Assembly (NCBI RefSeq): GCF_021462225.1
Contig: NC_061803.1
Span: 38,090,174 to 38,154,173 of the forward strand
Length of the DNA stretch: 64,000 nucleotides
Direction: 5' to 3'
From: Girardinichthys multiradiatus
Taxonomy: Eukaryota; Chordata; Actinopteri; Cyprinodontiformes; Goodeidae
Part shown: positions 42,891 through 54,309 of the stretch, in pieces
How positions within the stretch are numbered: the first letter of the stretch is position 1
Layout of the letters: each line of letters starts with the position of its first letter
Translations under genes and position numbers: made by a program
The notes under the pieces: generated by a model
What the model saw: only the letters and a program-made list of their open reading frames with translations
What the model was told of the DNA's origin: nothing
Database searches by the model: none

Positions 42891-44141
42891 ACCACAAGAC
42901 AAAGAACTGTAAGCTGATCACTGGCGAGTGATTGAAGAGGTGGTTGAAGAACACTGTTTTTACAGGGGCACAATCTCTTGGGCAGTGCAACGTTATTTCA
43001 GAATCTACTTAAGGCCATCGCATTGCCTGAAAGTTAGAAATCATAAGGTCATTTGCCTCACTGCACACACACACCACAGTGAGAGACACATAGGAAACAT
43101 ACAGGGAAGACCTCTACACATTTGCACATAACCTTTCTCTGGATGATGGACTGGCGACGTCTGCAACAGAGAGACAGTCAAACATGCGCCATGATGCTTA
43201 TTCTCCTTAATTTCTTAAGATTTGGTGGCTACTAGGCTCCTTTGCCTATACAGCAAGGGTCAGCCAAATTCTTTTCTCCCACTTTGACAGCGAAACTGAC
43301 TCTGAGGAGGAAATCTCAGATGCTTTTATCTAACTTTTATGTTTATTGCTTGATATCTATCATTATGGTACAAATTTGAAATGTGTTCATTTCCACCGTT
43401 GTTTAGTTGGACTATGGAAGCCTAACTTCCAGCAGGTTAGAGTTCCTGTTTCTAAACATATTTCTAGAGGAGCTTCCTACGACCGCCCACCTGTACCAGA
43501 CTGGTAACAGGGCAGCTTGAAGCACAGAAGCCACTCAGGAGAGGCAGCAGGATTTTTGAGTATTGTTTATAATTTGTTTTCTTTGGAAAAAACAGTTTGT
43601 TTTCAGTACCAGAAGAAATGAGTTATAATGGAAATTCTTGTATTAAGTGCTCTAAGGAGTTCTAAAGTGTATGACCTTTAGGTTACCTCTCTTTCTTCAG
43701 AACATCTGCGTTAGAGGAGGAAGCTGTATAAACCAGGATCAGACATTTAATGGTTAAAACCCATTCCTTTTGGGTGATGTCACAGGAAAAGTAGATGGTT
43801 GTTACCCCTGACCCGAGGACAGTTTAGGGCTGTAAAGCACAAACTCTTTTTAGTTGAGATAACACCCACATACTCTTTAAATACTGTGTGTAAATGTTGT
43901 CACCACACTGAATCTAAAGACAGATGACTATGATGACATAAACAAGGCTTGTTTTAATTTTTTTTACTTTTATTACATTTTGTTTTCTTTGTTTTATTAT
44001 ATTGTTTTACTCTGCCATGATTGGTGGTCGCCTTGGGACCGTGTGAGTGTTTCCCACAATATAATCTGCTTTCCGTCCGTGGGTTTGTGTCCACACAGAG
44101 TGTTTTCTTTTATTTGTATTTAATCATGACTTATTCGTGAT
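42891..44141 (+). other. ERV 3' region, no intact env
   Basis: Holds short open pieces (e.g. 42928-43131; MMDWRRLQQRDSQTCAMMLI near 43143) where env would start, but no fusion peptide, transmembrane or immunosuppressive-type block is recognisable. The end (TTTGTATTTAATCATGACTT) duplicates the stub at 37557-37589. Confidence 0.4.
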
Positions 44142-44155
44142 AAAAAAGGGGGGAC

Positions 44156-44352
44156 TGTTAGGGTTTGAAAACTTTTGTATTGTTTATCACTCATGTCTGC
44201 TCTAAGTGTCTTTCCCTCCTTACATGTCACCGAAAGGGAGATGGGGAGAGGAATGAGTTATGCTTTTATCAGCAACATCTAGGGACTGGTACCGAGTCCT
44301 CACTCCCTCTCTGTTTAAAATCAAGACACGTGAACCCTAACCTTTCTGACCC

Positions 44353-44430
<78 letters not shown>

Positions 44431-44577
44431 GAATGTTTGTTCAACTGTGTGTGAACCAGCATGTATAAATAAAGAGAGAGGGGTGCCAACACTTTGTAGT
44501 CTGTACTGCAGAGCTACCCTTGCAAGTAAATTGACTGTATCGTTCTTGCCTCTGAGTTGACTAAATAATACCTAACA
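44156..44577 (+). mobile_element. ERV LTR3 (3' LTR)
   Basis: TGTTAGG...CCTAACA with a long CA tract (44352-44427); preceded by the polypurine tract and followed by the ATAAA target duplication (44578-44582). U3 matches LTR1, R/U5 matches LTR2. Confidence 0.85.
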
Positions 44578-44944
44578 ATAAAGAATTACAATAGTCCAGG
44601 CTTGAAGTAACAAATGCATGGACTAGTTTTTCAGCGTCACTCCTGGAGAGGATATTTCTAATTTTGGCAATGTTCCGGAGATGAAAGAAGGAAATCCTAG
44701 AAACCTGTTTAATATGGGATTTAAATGACATGTCCTGGTCAAAAATAACACCAAGGTCTTTTACTTTATTACCGGAGGTCAATTTAATGCCATCCAGGTT
44801 AAGTAGTTGACTAAGCAGTTTCTTATTTAAAGACTCCGGTCCAAAGACGACAACTTCTGTCTTGTCTGAATTTAGAAGCAAAAAATTTAAAGTCATCCAA
44901 GTTTTTATATGTTCAAGACATGCTTGTAGTCTATCTAACTGATG
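44578..44944 (-). mobile_element. L2 LINE RT-to-C-terminal part, split by ERV (left half of element)
   Basis: Minus-strand frame: LDRLQACLEHIKTWM, NSDKTEVVVFGPESL, LGVIFDQDMSFKSHIKQVS, ILSRSDAEKLVHAFVTSSLD. It continues across the ERV to 37110-36664. Its upstream end is a fold-back junction at 44919-44965. Confidence 0.8.
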
Positions 44945-44965
44945 GTTAGATAGACTACAAGCATG
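44919..44965. repeat. 21-bp perfect inverted repeat at an L2 breakpoint
   Basis: Arms 44919-44939 and 44945-44965 with a 5-base spacer TGATG. Both arms are L2 sequence (the LDRLQAC-encoding stretch) in opposite orientation. Confidence 0.9.
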
Positions 44966-45274
44966 CTGATGGTGCGGTTCCTGAGCTGAGACATCATCAT
45001 ATGGACAAATGAGACAACACTGGATCTTCTGGCAAGTTACACCAGCTCTTTGTTTAAATGTAGCTTTGCAAGAAAGAGCTGACATGTTGCTAAACATGAC
45101 AAGATTCACTTCTGTTAAAGGTTTGTAGGATGTATCTGGCACAGGTTGGCTTGAACCTGTGAAGGGTGCAATACAAGATCATGGCATATAAAGTGAAGTG
45201 TGCTGCCTGGTCTCAGTTAAAGGTAATAAGTCCTTCATAAGAAAATGACCTAGAACAAAAAGCTAAAACTAAAC

Positions 45275-45810
45275 TTACTCTTGTGTTTTAGCTGAAACAT
45301 GGAGTGGGAAGAAGTGACCATTCAAACCTGAGAAAGCCGGAGCAGTTTACTAATGAGATGTGAGCCAAAATACCTGCTCCAGCTGCTGAAATCTCATGTT
45401 TACAACATGCTGGATATTTTCTATAAGTCTGTTGTGAGAGTGTGATCTGTTTTGCCATCATCTGCTGGGGAAGTCGCATTAGAGCCAGGGACTTAAAAAA
45501 GCTCAACAAGCTAATAAAGAAGGCTGGCTCTGTTCTGGGGACTCCTCTAGAACCTCTGGAGATCATTGTGCAAAGAAGGATTCTTCATAAAATGAACATT
45601 ATGAAGAACCCTGAGCATCCTCTTCATGAGACTGTCCTACAACAACAGTCAGGCTTCTTCAGATCTGCTGTAAGACAGACCTACAGGAGTTCCTTCCTGC
45701 CCACAGCCATTAGCATCTACAGCAGCTCTTTGAAGAAACCTGCATAATGAGCTACAACAACATTTAATTACCCTTTGGGATTAATAAAGTATTTTTGAAT
45801 TTTAATTGAA
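45275..45810 (+). pseudogene. Rex1 LINE 3' end
   Basis: ARDLKKLNKLIKKAGSVLGT, LEPLEIIVQRRILHKMNIM, EHPLHETVLQQQSGFF and SSFLPTAISIYSSS form the C-terminal end of Rex1. The 3' UTR CCCTTTGGGATTAATAAAGT and a short AATTTTAATTGAATT tail follow. 5'-truncated before RT. Confidence 0.75.
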
Positions 45811-46288
45811 TTTAAATTGAAAATGACAGTAATCACTTATCAGAGGTGACTGCTTCAAAAGGTTGAACAAGAAAATATGACGTCATGGGAACCATCCTTT
45901 GTCTCCAAGCTACTCTCATTACAATTATTATTTTTTAAATACGTTTTTATGGCTTCATTATGATTTGTTTCAAACTAATTTTGTGAGTTTCACATTATTT
46001 TCATACCCAAAACGGATATTCTTTTTGAAAATAATAGCATCAATCATTTTGTCCCAATATGTACTTTTAGCCCTCACAATATCTCTGAAAAATCAATACC
46101 GTTGATTATTAAAAGATCAACTTTATGAAAATAAACAAATAAATAAAAGTCCGATGCCAGGGAATAAACTACTGAAATTAGGAAAAAATAGAACAAGTCC
46201 GTAGAGAGAACTTTTTGTTTATTTTATTCAAACAGATTCGATGTAAAAAAAGGGGGTTATCGAAGATTATAAGTAGAAAAAAACTCCA
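45811..46288. other. No recognisable feature
   Basis: AT-rich; nothing identified. Confidence 0.4.
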
Positions 46289-46570
46289 GTGGCAAACGTC
46301 AATAAAAAAAAAAATCACTTCCTGTTATCGTCCAATCATATATTGCGGTTGAGTTACGCCCACAACGGCTCGTCCAATCATATGTTGCAGTTGAGTTACG
46401 CCCATAGTCATGTGCTCGTCAAATCCTGTGCTGCACTTGATTTGCGCTTGATTTCGTTTGTCCAATCAGGATTGGTAGTTGAGAAACGCCCTGATTGAGA
46501 AACGCCCACGTCGTCTGCAGAGACCCATACTTGCCTCCACTAACCAGCCTGAGATCACGTGACACCAAGT
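46289..46570. repeat. Dispersed repeat with short tandem units, partner of 26.15 kb
   Basis: Contains two copies of a roughly 42-base unit (CGTCCAATCATAT-TTGC-GTTGAGTTACGCCCA) and GAGAAACGCCC blocks. Its last 36 bases are the perfect reverse complement of 26149-26184. Confidence 0.6.
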
Positions 46571-46939
46571 GTGATGTAAATTCGTATTCTCGTAGAAAAG
46601 AAATCGTATTCACAAACTGTTATAACATATTGTTTTCATAAAGAATAAACCACAACTGTAAACTTGAACTTTGTGTTTGTAATTTCTTGAAGCAGTAACA
46701 TTTTATTTTGTATTCTTATAGAGAAAATATACAATACCTTTTTTGGATTTTACTTATGCACAACTATTGACTAATATGCACATATTTCCGTCTTTACATA
46801 CACATTGTTCTTACCCCATAAGGGACCGCACAGATGACTTCACGTACATGCCATCTGCTGGCGGGATGTGGCACAGCGAGAACAAGCACAACAACAACCA
46901 GAAACTAGACTTCATAATGCACGAGGCACACAAACGAAA

Positions 46940-47118
46940 ACTAATCACATTATCTCTATAAATTCATTTAATTTTAGTTAATTTTGTGAACACTCATTAC
47001 AGTTTCAGTGAGTTTTCCTTTATTTGCAGCGTCTGGTTTCTATTTTTTATTTTAGTTAACGAAAAATGTTTTTTTACTTCTAGTTTTCGTTATTTAATTT
47101 TTGTTAATGATAATAACC
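46940..47118. mobile_element. Possible hAT-type MITE fragment
   Basis: TTTAGTTAACGAAAAATG and TTGTTAATGATAATAACCTT resemble ends of common fish non-autonomous hAT elements. It is followed by CAAATACTTGTTCTCCCCAC, the end of another MITE. Ends and duplications were not confirmed. Confidence 0.3.
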
Positions 47119-47129
47119 TTGGTATCAAA

Positions 47130-47784
47130 TACTTGTTCTCCCCACTGTATAAGGCTCTCACTGGCACATTTTCTAAAGCATAATTCTTTGTTCTATGTGC
47201 CTTTTAAATACCTTAAAACATGCTTGACAGTTTTCCACAGTTCTAGAGTAGGGTTTGCAAAGTACTGGGACAGTTTAATTACCACATAGCTTAGGTCTGG
47301 CCTTGTACAGATTAGTATTTAGATTAAGCTACCAATTGCCTCCCTGTATTTTATGACATCACTCATTACATCATCATTTTCAGTATATTTTAGTTTTTGC
47401 TCACAGATTGTGGTTCTTGGTTTACAGTGTTGCATGTCAAACTTCTCCAGTAATATTCCACATACCTGCTCTGTGATATTTTAACCCTTTCGTCATTTTG
47501 ATCAAATTCGATACCAAAAAATGTGTCAACTTTCCTAAATCTTTCATCTTAAATTTGGATGCAAGCTTCTCTTTCACATCTTTAAGAGTATTCAGATCAC
47601 TGTAAACAATAATCAAGTCACCTACCCATATGATTATGACCACATTTTTAGTATACTTAACATTTGTGTAGACACAATGATCAGCAGGGTTTTGAACAAA
47701 TTTGATTTCACAAAATATAGCATTTGGTTCCAGTTTCTGCTGGACTGTTTAAGTCCGTGCAGGGATTTTTCCAGTTTACTCACC
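47130..47784 (-). pseudogene. Ty1/copia RT fragment
   Basis: Minus strand: KLEKSLHGLKQSSRNWNQML, then TNVKYTKN, IIIWVGDLIIVYSDLNTLKD and KEKLASKFKMKDLGKLTHFL, the copia RT palm. The catalytic YVDD is WVGD here, so it is dead. Degraded RNase H-proximal sequence (IGSLIYLS-like) follows to about 47130. No LTRs seen. Confidence 0.75.
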
Positions 47785-48076
47785 AATTTTTTATTTTTTT
47801 TATTTTTTTGAGGACATTTTGGGGAAAACCTGGTCTGATCCGGAGAGAAGGCATCCATCCCACTTTGGATGGAGCAGCTCTTCTTTCTAGGATTCTGGCA
47901 AATTTATTAGTTCTCCAAAACTTTGACAACCCAGGGTTCAGACCAGAAAGCAGAGAAGAGCCTTTAGCTGATCCAAAATGGTGCAGCAAGAGTTCTGATG
48001 AAAATTAAAAAGAGACATCATATTTCTCCTATTTTAGGCTTCCTTCATTGGCTCCCTGTTAGATCCAGAATAGAAT
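47785..48076 (+). mobile_element. L2 LINE, internally deleted: 5' UTR joined to ORF2 end
   Basis: 5' UTR motifs (GGCATCCATCCCACTTTGGA, ACAACCCAGGGTTCAGACC) match 6.6 kb, then at about 47958 the sequence jumps to the QNAAARVLMKIKKR-encoding part of ORF2, so about 2.4 kb is missing. It is interrupted at 48076 by a solo LTR and continues at 49825. Confidence 0.75.
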
Positions 48077-49824
48077 TGTTGGGACCCACAGCCATAATTT
48101 CAACATTAAACTCCGGTATGAACTTTTCAAAATAAAGTGCATTAACCTTCTTCCGGCACAGCCAGGAAACGGGATAACTGCGGACTTTCTCTGACGCCAC
48201 TACCCAAATAAAAGCACAGATGTTGCTACATCTTCCCTCTTTCCACACGGCCTCTAGTGAGACCGGTCAGGAGAGGCCCAGCACGCTGATGTCTTTTGCT
48301 AGCAAAAAGACATAAACTCTTCAAACTGGATCTAAGAGTGTCATAAGATCACGTGATCATATGCACAAGTTAAGTATGAGTGAAGCACTGTTTGTGTACC
48401 CGGTGATTTCATTCATAAAGAGGGGAAATTAAGGCATAACCATTGCTGACTTTCTCTCCGAGCCCTGCAGAAGCAAACGATGTTCGAGAGAAGCCCCTGC
48501 AAAGACGCAGTCTCCCAGTCTGGGAGGAAGACAGCAGAGACCGCATCATCGCATCATCCGTGTGGTCAGCGGACAGGACGGGCCGCCCAACAACAGCTCC
48601 GGAGCCAACCCTTTTGTTCACAGAGCGAACGCACCTTCAACCCCCCGCGAAGCTACCGAGCTAACCGATTGTTGACTGTGGACGTTTCTTCAAACTTCGC
48701 CCCTTGGACAACATTTCCTCACCATGGTCAGAGGTTGGGTTTTGGCAGATTAACAGTTAGGATGAAATGATCTGAACGTTTTCATTCTATGAAGTTTGGT
48801 TTTGTTTGTGTGAAACTCAGCTATCTTAGTGCTAGCAGGCTATCTGCAGCACACGTGCCCTGTTTGTGTTCTGTGTTTGTGTGTTTTTAAGTTAAGTCAA
48901 ACTTTACTTGAAGGGTGATTTTAAACACAGAAGATTGCTCATAACGCGCTGTCCACGCTTATGCATTTTAACCCTTTTATTAACAGTATTTTAAAGGTGT
49001 GTGTTTGATTCTGGTGCTAAATAATATTTACCCCGGAAGGTTTAGTCTTCAATCCAGTAAATAATAGTCCCTAAACATCATTTACTAGATTTGATAACTA
49101 AGTAAACACCATTAAGTCCCATTTCTCCAGAAAGATTTGGCTTGTTTCCAAAATACTCCCTCTTCAAATATTATTTCAATAAATAAAGGCAGCTAATTAG
49201 ACACCGTTGAGAAGTGGTCATCCAGAAGGTTGGTTTTATTCAGCAGATCATTATTTAAAACATTATTTCATTAAAATAATATTTTATCTGATCTTGCATT
49301 GTGAGTGGTTGTCTAAACGTTTGCTGATTATTGCCTTAGTTAGTTCCAAGACTAACTTAACTTCATTTCCAGATCTTTCAAGATAATCCTTGGTTCTCAA
49401 ACATAAACATTGCATGGTAATGTTGCATCACTCTTTTGGTCATGGTTTTCATCCATAATCAACTTGTTTATATTGTACATAGCCCATTAGTCTTCCTTAT
49501 TCTTTAATTCTGCTTGGTAGTTTAGTTGGATTGTTTTAGCATAATAAAGAGTTTATTAATTGAAATATGTTTGACTTTGAGTTGACTTATTTTTGTTAAT
49601 ACATTTTTGTATTTTAAGAAATTGTGTGACTTCATTCCATGTGTGTGCAGAGTTTATGCTGTTCAATAATGTCAGAGCTCGTCTCGCACCTTTCTATTTT
49701 GTCCTAATACCATCGCCTTACGGGGCTGGTATTCACAGGACAACCCTTAACAGACCGAAATATTATTTGATAAAATATTTAAATATTAATATTAAATAAT
49801 ATTCTCAGATTAATAATCACAATA
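48077..49824 (+). mobile_element. Solo-LTR-like repeat, copy B, complete (1748 bp)
   Basis: Begins TGTTGGGACCC, ends AATCACAATA (CA decayed to TA). Target duplication GAAT at 48073-48076 and 49825-49828 lies within L2 ORF2, so the empty site can be reconstructed by eye. It contains AATAAATAAAGGCAGCTAAT (possible poly(A) signal). No ORF over 75 codons of any meaning. Same family as copy A (942-10546), which has 4-bp duplication CTGC. Length and 4-bp duplication would suit a retroviral LTR of foamy-like size, but no internal region is in the window. Confidence 0.65.
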
Positions 49825-49905
49825 GAATTTAAAATTCTCCTTCTCACATATAAAGCCCTTAATGATCTAGCTCCATTATACATCAGAGATCTGTTTGTTC
49901 CATAT
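49825..49905 (+). mobile_element. L2 LINE ORF2 end, continued
   Basis: GAATTTAAAATTCTCC onward encodes IEFKILLLTYKALNDLAP; interrupted by a Tc1 remnant at about 49906. Confidence 0.7.
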
Positions 49906-50248
49906 ACAACTATGGAGTCACGCAATGCCATGCCGCATTGCTGCAGTAATCCAGGCAAAAGGAGTATTGAGTGCTGCTCATACTTTTCATGTTCATACTT
50001 TTCAGTTGGCCAACATTTTTAAAATCTTTTATTGTATTGGTTTGAATTAATATTCTAATTTTCTGAGATACTGAATTTGGGGTTTTCATAACTCATATCA
50101 ATTATAATCATCAAAATTAAAATAATTAACATTTGAAATAGATCAGTCTGTGTGTAATGAATGAATAATATACAAGTTTCACTTTTTGAATTGAATTACT
50201 GAAATAAATACATTTTTTATGATATTCTAATTTTATGACCAGCACCAG
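49906..50248 (+). mobile_element. Tc1 3'-end remnant
   Basis: Starts in the last transposase codons (CGCCGCAT-type PRRI block, stop), then the 3' inverted repeat, ending TTCTAATTTTATGACCAGCA followed by CCAG and TA. This is the end of a known fish Tc1 family whose repeats begin CAGGTGCTGGTCATAAAATT, distinct from the two other Tc1 families in the window. The 5' part is missing. Confidence 0.7.
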
Positions 50249-50774
50249 TATTCCTAACAGAGCACTTTGTTCTCAGACTGCAGGTTTACTGGTGGTTACT
50301 AGAGTCTCTAGAAGTAGAATGGAGGGCAGATCTTTTAGATGTCAGGATCCTCTCCTGTGGAACCAGCTTCCAGTTTTGTCCATGAGGCAGACATTCTGTC
50401 TACTTTTAAGGCTAGGCTTAAAACTTTCCTTTTTGATTAATCTTATAGTTAGAGTGGCTTAGGTTATCCTGAACTATCTCTGTAGTTAGTGCTGCTATAG
50501 GCTTTGACTGCTGGAAGACATAATGACCACATTCACTGTCTCTGCTACATTCTCATACTACTCTCCAATTTTGCGTTATTTGCTGTTATTTCAGCTTTTA
50601 ACTCAATGTTCTCTCTGTTTTTTTTCTTTCTAGAAGCTACAACTGACCTATATCTGGCACCTTCCTGGATGGGGACATCGGCCAAGCTGCCACTGCCAAC
50701 AATTTAATGCTCACCTTATACAGATGATACACTTTGCCCTGTCTTTCAGTGTTTAACCCTGTCTCTTCTAGACA
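50249..50774 (+). mobile_element. L2 LINE ORF2 terminus and 3' UTR
   Basis: SQTAGLLVVTRVSRSRM, APLLWNQLP-like blocks and the terminal FKARLKTF region, then L2 3' UTR (GAGTGGCTTAGGTTATCCTG). Interrupted at 50775 by a Tc1 and continued to about 52410. Confidence 0.75.
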
Positions 50775-50776
50775 TA

Positions 50777-52004
50777 CAGGGGTTGGACAATGAAACTGAA
50801 ACACCTGTCATTTTAGTGTGGGAGGTTTCATGGCTAAATTGGACCAGCCTGGTAGCCAGTCTTCATTGATTGCACATTGCACCAGTAAGAGCAGGCTGTG
50901 AAGGTTCAATTAGCAGGGTAAGAGCACAGTTTTGCTCAAAATATTGAAATGCACACAACATTATGGGTGACATACCAGAGTTCAAAAGAGGACAAATTGT
51001 TGGTGCACGTCTTTGTGATGTATCAAGAACCACGGTATCCAAGGTAATGTCAGCATACCACCAAGAAGGACGAACCACATCCAACAGGATTAACTGTGGA
51101 CGCAAGAGGAAGCTGTCTGAAAGGGACAGCTAATCCAGATTGTATCCAAAAAACATAAAACCACGGCTGCCCAAATCATGGCAGAATTAAATGTGCACCT
51201 CAACTCTCCTGTTTCCACCAGAACTGTCCGTTGGGAGCTCCACAGGGTCAATATACACAGCCGGGCTGCTATAGCCAAACCTTTGGTCACTCATGCCAAT
51301 GCCAAACGTCAGTTTCAGTGGTGCAAGGAGCGCAAATCTTGGGCTGTGGACAATGTGAAACTTGTATTGCTCTCTGATGAGTCCACCTTTACTGTTTCCC
51401 CACATCCGGGAGAGTTACGGTGTGGAGAAGCCCAAAGAAGCGTACCACCCAGACTGTTGCATGCCCAGAGTGAAGCATAGGGGTGGATCAGTGATGGTTT
51501 GGGCGGCCATATAATGGCATTCCCTTGGCCCAATACTTGTGCTAGATGGGCGCATCACTGCCAAGGACTACCGAACCATTCTTGAGGACCATGTGCATCC
51601 AATGGTTCAAACATTGTATCCTGAAGGTGGTGCCTTGTATCAGGATGACAATCCACCAATACACACAGCAAGACTGGTGAAAGATTGGTTTGATGAACAT
51701 GAAAGTGAAGTTGAACATCTTCCATGGCCTGCACAGTCACCAGATCTAAATATTATTGAGCCACTTTGGGGTGTTTTGGAGGAGCGAGTCAGAAAACATT
51801 TTCCTCCACCAGTATCATGTAGTGACCTGGCCACTATCCTGCAAGAAGAATGGCTTACAATCCCTCTGACCACTGTGCAGGACTTGTATATGTCATTCCC
51901 AAGACGAATTGACGCTGTATTGGCCGCAAAAGGAGGCCCTACACCATACTAATAAATCATTGTGGTCTAAAACCAGGTGTTTCGGTTTCATTGTCCAACC
52001 CCTG
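50777..52004 (+). mobile_element. Tc1 transposon, 1.23-kb family, copy 1
   Basis: 1228 bp flanked by TA. Ends CAGGGGTTGGACAATGAAAC and its inverted copy (about 30-bp repeats). Transposase is broken: the first part is frameshifted, a frame 51178-51480 carries VLLSDESTF (first Asp), and 51539-51952 carries YQDDNPPIHTARLV (second Asp) and SPDLNIIEPLWGV (Glu), ending KGGPTPY. It lies in the L2 3' UTR. Confidence 0.9.
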
Positions 52005-52413
52005 TAGCTACTGGCTGAGCTTCTACTGTGACTAACTGTCTGTGCTCTCTTTCATACTCTAGATTTGAAAACTGGCTCCGAGTTAATCTGTTTAGCTGTC
52101 TTTCTCTCCTAGATGAAGCCACCAAAGGAGCTATAACCATTAAAATTTCACGTTTTTTCCTATAGGAAGTACTACTGGATTAGTGCTTCTGTGTTCTTTC
52201 TTTCTCTGCTCTGTTCTCTCAAACCCCAAGTCGGTTGGGCAGATGGCCAGTCACACTGAGCATGGTTCTGCTGGTGTTTTTCCTCTTCGCTGTCACTTCA
52301 TGCATGCTCAGTATGAGGGATTGCTGCAAACTCAATGCAAGTGAGCACCTGTCCGCTCAGTATTCAAAACTCTGTTATAATTCTGCTACAGTTGAACTTA
52401 AACTGTCCAACTG
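52005..52413 (+). mobile_element. L2 LINE 3' UTR, continued
   Basis: GATGAAGCCACCAAAGGAGC, CCAAGTCGGT and TGAGGGATTGCTGCAAAC match the L2 3' UTR at 27.3-27.6 kb; it fades out near 52360 without a GAATT tail. Confidence 0.65.
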
Positions 52414-52580
52414 TTAAGGTGCGTTTACACCAAATGCGAATGACAGGAGCAAGCTATTTACATGTTAACCCTATGTAAAGGTGCCTTCAGGAGCAAAGTG
52501 AGGCGAAATGTCAGGCGAGCAACAGCACACGAATGAGGCAAAACATTTGCTGAAATCGCGGTCATCTGAACGCACCTTTA
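52414..52580. mobile_element. Small MITE with TTA duplications
   Basis: AGGTGCGTTTACACC (from 52417) and its inverse GAACGCACCT (to 52577) flanked by TTA on both sides. About 161 bp, no coding. TTA duplication and length suit a PIF/Harbinger-type MITE. Confidence 0.5.
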
Positions 52581-52987
52581 GCAGGGTATAGTTATGGCAC
52601 AGTGTTCAACGTACAAACAGCAGTTTTTCCTTTCATGTGTCCCACCACCGCCAAATAGCAGGAGCACACACCCTTTATTTACTCCCACAGGTGCGTTAAA
52701 TTACATAAGTCACATGATCTTCAATTTGTTCATAAAAAATCTAGAATCATGACAAATTTAGAGTACCAAAATACAAAAACAACATACATAATATATACAT
52801 ATTATCAAACATAATGTCAACATGTGCACTAATAAAAATGTGGCACTGTGACTTCAAATGTAAAACTTCAAATGTAGAACTGCATCAAATGTCAATTTAT
52901 TATACTTATATCTACATCTGATGTGTATCAACATGAAAACAACAAATATATTTAAGTACAACAAATATGTCCAAATATGTCACTTCA

Positions 52988-52990
<3 letters not shown>
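52581..52990. other. No recognisable feature
   Basis: AT-rich; nothing identified. Confidence 0.4.

Positions 52991-53040
<50 letters not shown>
52991..53040 (+). repeat. (TA)n(GT)n microsatellite
   Basis: About 14 TA units followed directly by 10 GT units; pure. Confidence 0.95.
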
Positions 53041-54309
53041 TATAGGGCAGCCAGTAACCCTGCGCTCGCTTAGCTATGCTCCGGTCCGGCTCCGACCTTC
53101 ATCCGCACCGCTCCACTTGGCTGCGAAGCCCGGAGGAGCTCCAAGAAGCATACGCAGATCGCACAATAAAAGCCGGTGATAAATGAGGGAGCAAGTCCAA
53201 AACTCACCAGTTAAAACTGCTTCACCTTTCGTTTTATGAATCCAGATATTTTCACTGAGTGCAGCAAAGCATTTGTGCATGGACATGTCAGATACAAGTG
53301 TAACAAAGATATAACACCTATGTTTATTGTATCTGCCCTTCCTACATCTCCAGCATCTCATCCATGAGTCTGCCTGTCCAGAGGAGCACACACCGAGATC
53401 CTCTCTGCTTTTGTCATTTGTACCAGCAATGTATTTGTGTTTTGATGACAATAAAATTTGAACTGAGAAAAAGATATGTACTTTTTTTTATCAATGACTA
53501 ATTGATTGGTTAGCGCGTTCAACATTTTAAAAGGGAAATGTGAAATTTGCCAGTAGAGCTGGTAAAGTTAACTTGTAATGAGGTTCTTTAATTATAAAGT
53601 GTGGGGTTTGATGTTAAATGTTTGTACTTTAGGATGGAAGGTCATTACCCTTTAAGTAATATTTGTATCAATAGAGAGATATACATCTTTGAACTGATGT
53701 TTGGTCTAATAAACAATCTCAGACTGCACTCCGTAAATGAATAAAATTATATATACACTCAAATGTATTTATTCACCTGGGAAAAACAAGTTTACATTGC
53801 CCTTATGTGTTCCTATTAATAACAGGATGTGTTTTTTGGCGTTTTGATTTTTGGTCTAACAAATAATAGTGCCAGACACACAAATAAAATCAATTCATCT
53901 TCAAATTCAGAAGGGCTTTTTTGATATGGCGTAAAAAGTTTTAGGATGCCAAAGGAAATGTGAAATAAAAGAAACTAGAAAAATGTGCATTTCCTGCGAA
54001 AATGCAGTGTGAATCCTGTCAGCTGAATTTTGTAGCTGAAAGATGGCGCAAAAAAGCTGAAATTGACTGCAGGTAATCTAGCAGAAAACAGAAATGTTAA
54101 ACTCCTCTGCTGAAAACTGGCCGTAAGAGGCTAAGGTTGACAGCAGAATATCAGCTGGAGTCTGATAAATTAGCAAAGAAAAGCTGTCATCTGATCTGTT
54201 TAAATAGGAAATCTATCAGCTAAAAAACAGCTGAACAAGGAGAAGTTACCTCAAAACTACTTGGTATTGAAACAGTATTGTAACAGCGGTGTATGAGCTA
54301 AAATTAGCT
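53041..54309. other. Unclassified repetitive DNA
   Basis: 53041-53180 is GC-rich compared with its flanks. 53220-53460 ends GATGACAATAAAATTTG, like a LINE or SINE 3' end. 54090-54250 shares blocks with 4395-4570. No coding capacity recognised. Confidence 0.35.

Larger units (their letters stand above)
37604..44577 (+). mobile_element. tRNA-Tyr ERV proviral unit, internally rearranged
   Basis: LTR2, primer site, leader (38001-38790), a long stretch without gag or RT, an integrase C-terminal remnant (about 42610-42800), a 3' region, a polypurine tract (44142-44154) and LTR3. The leader aligns with the minus-strand copy up to about 38765 and then departs. Only LTR1 and LTR3 outer edges share the ATAAA duplication. 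Confidence 0.75.
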
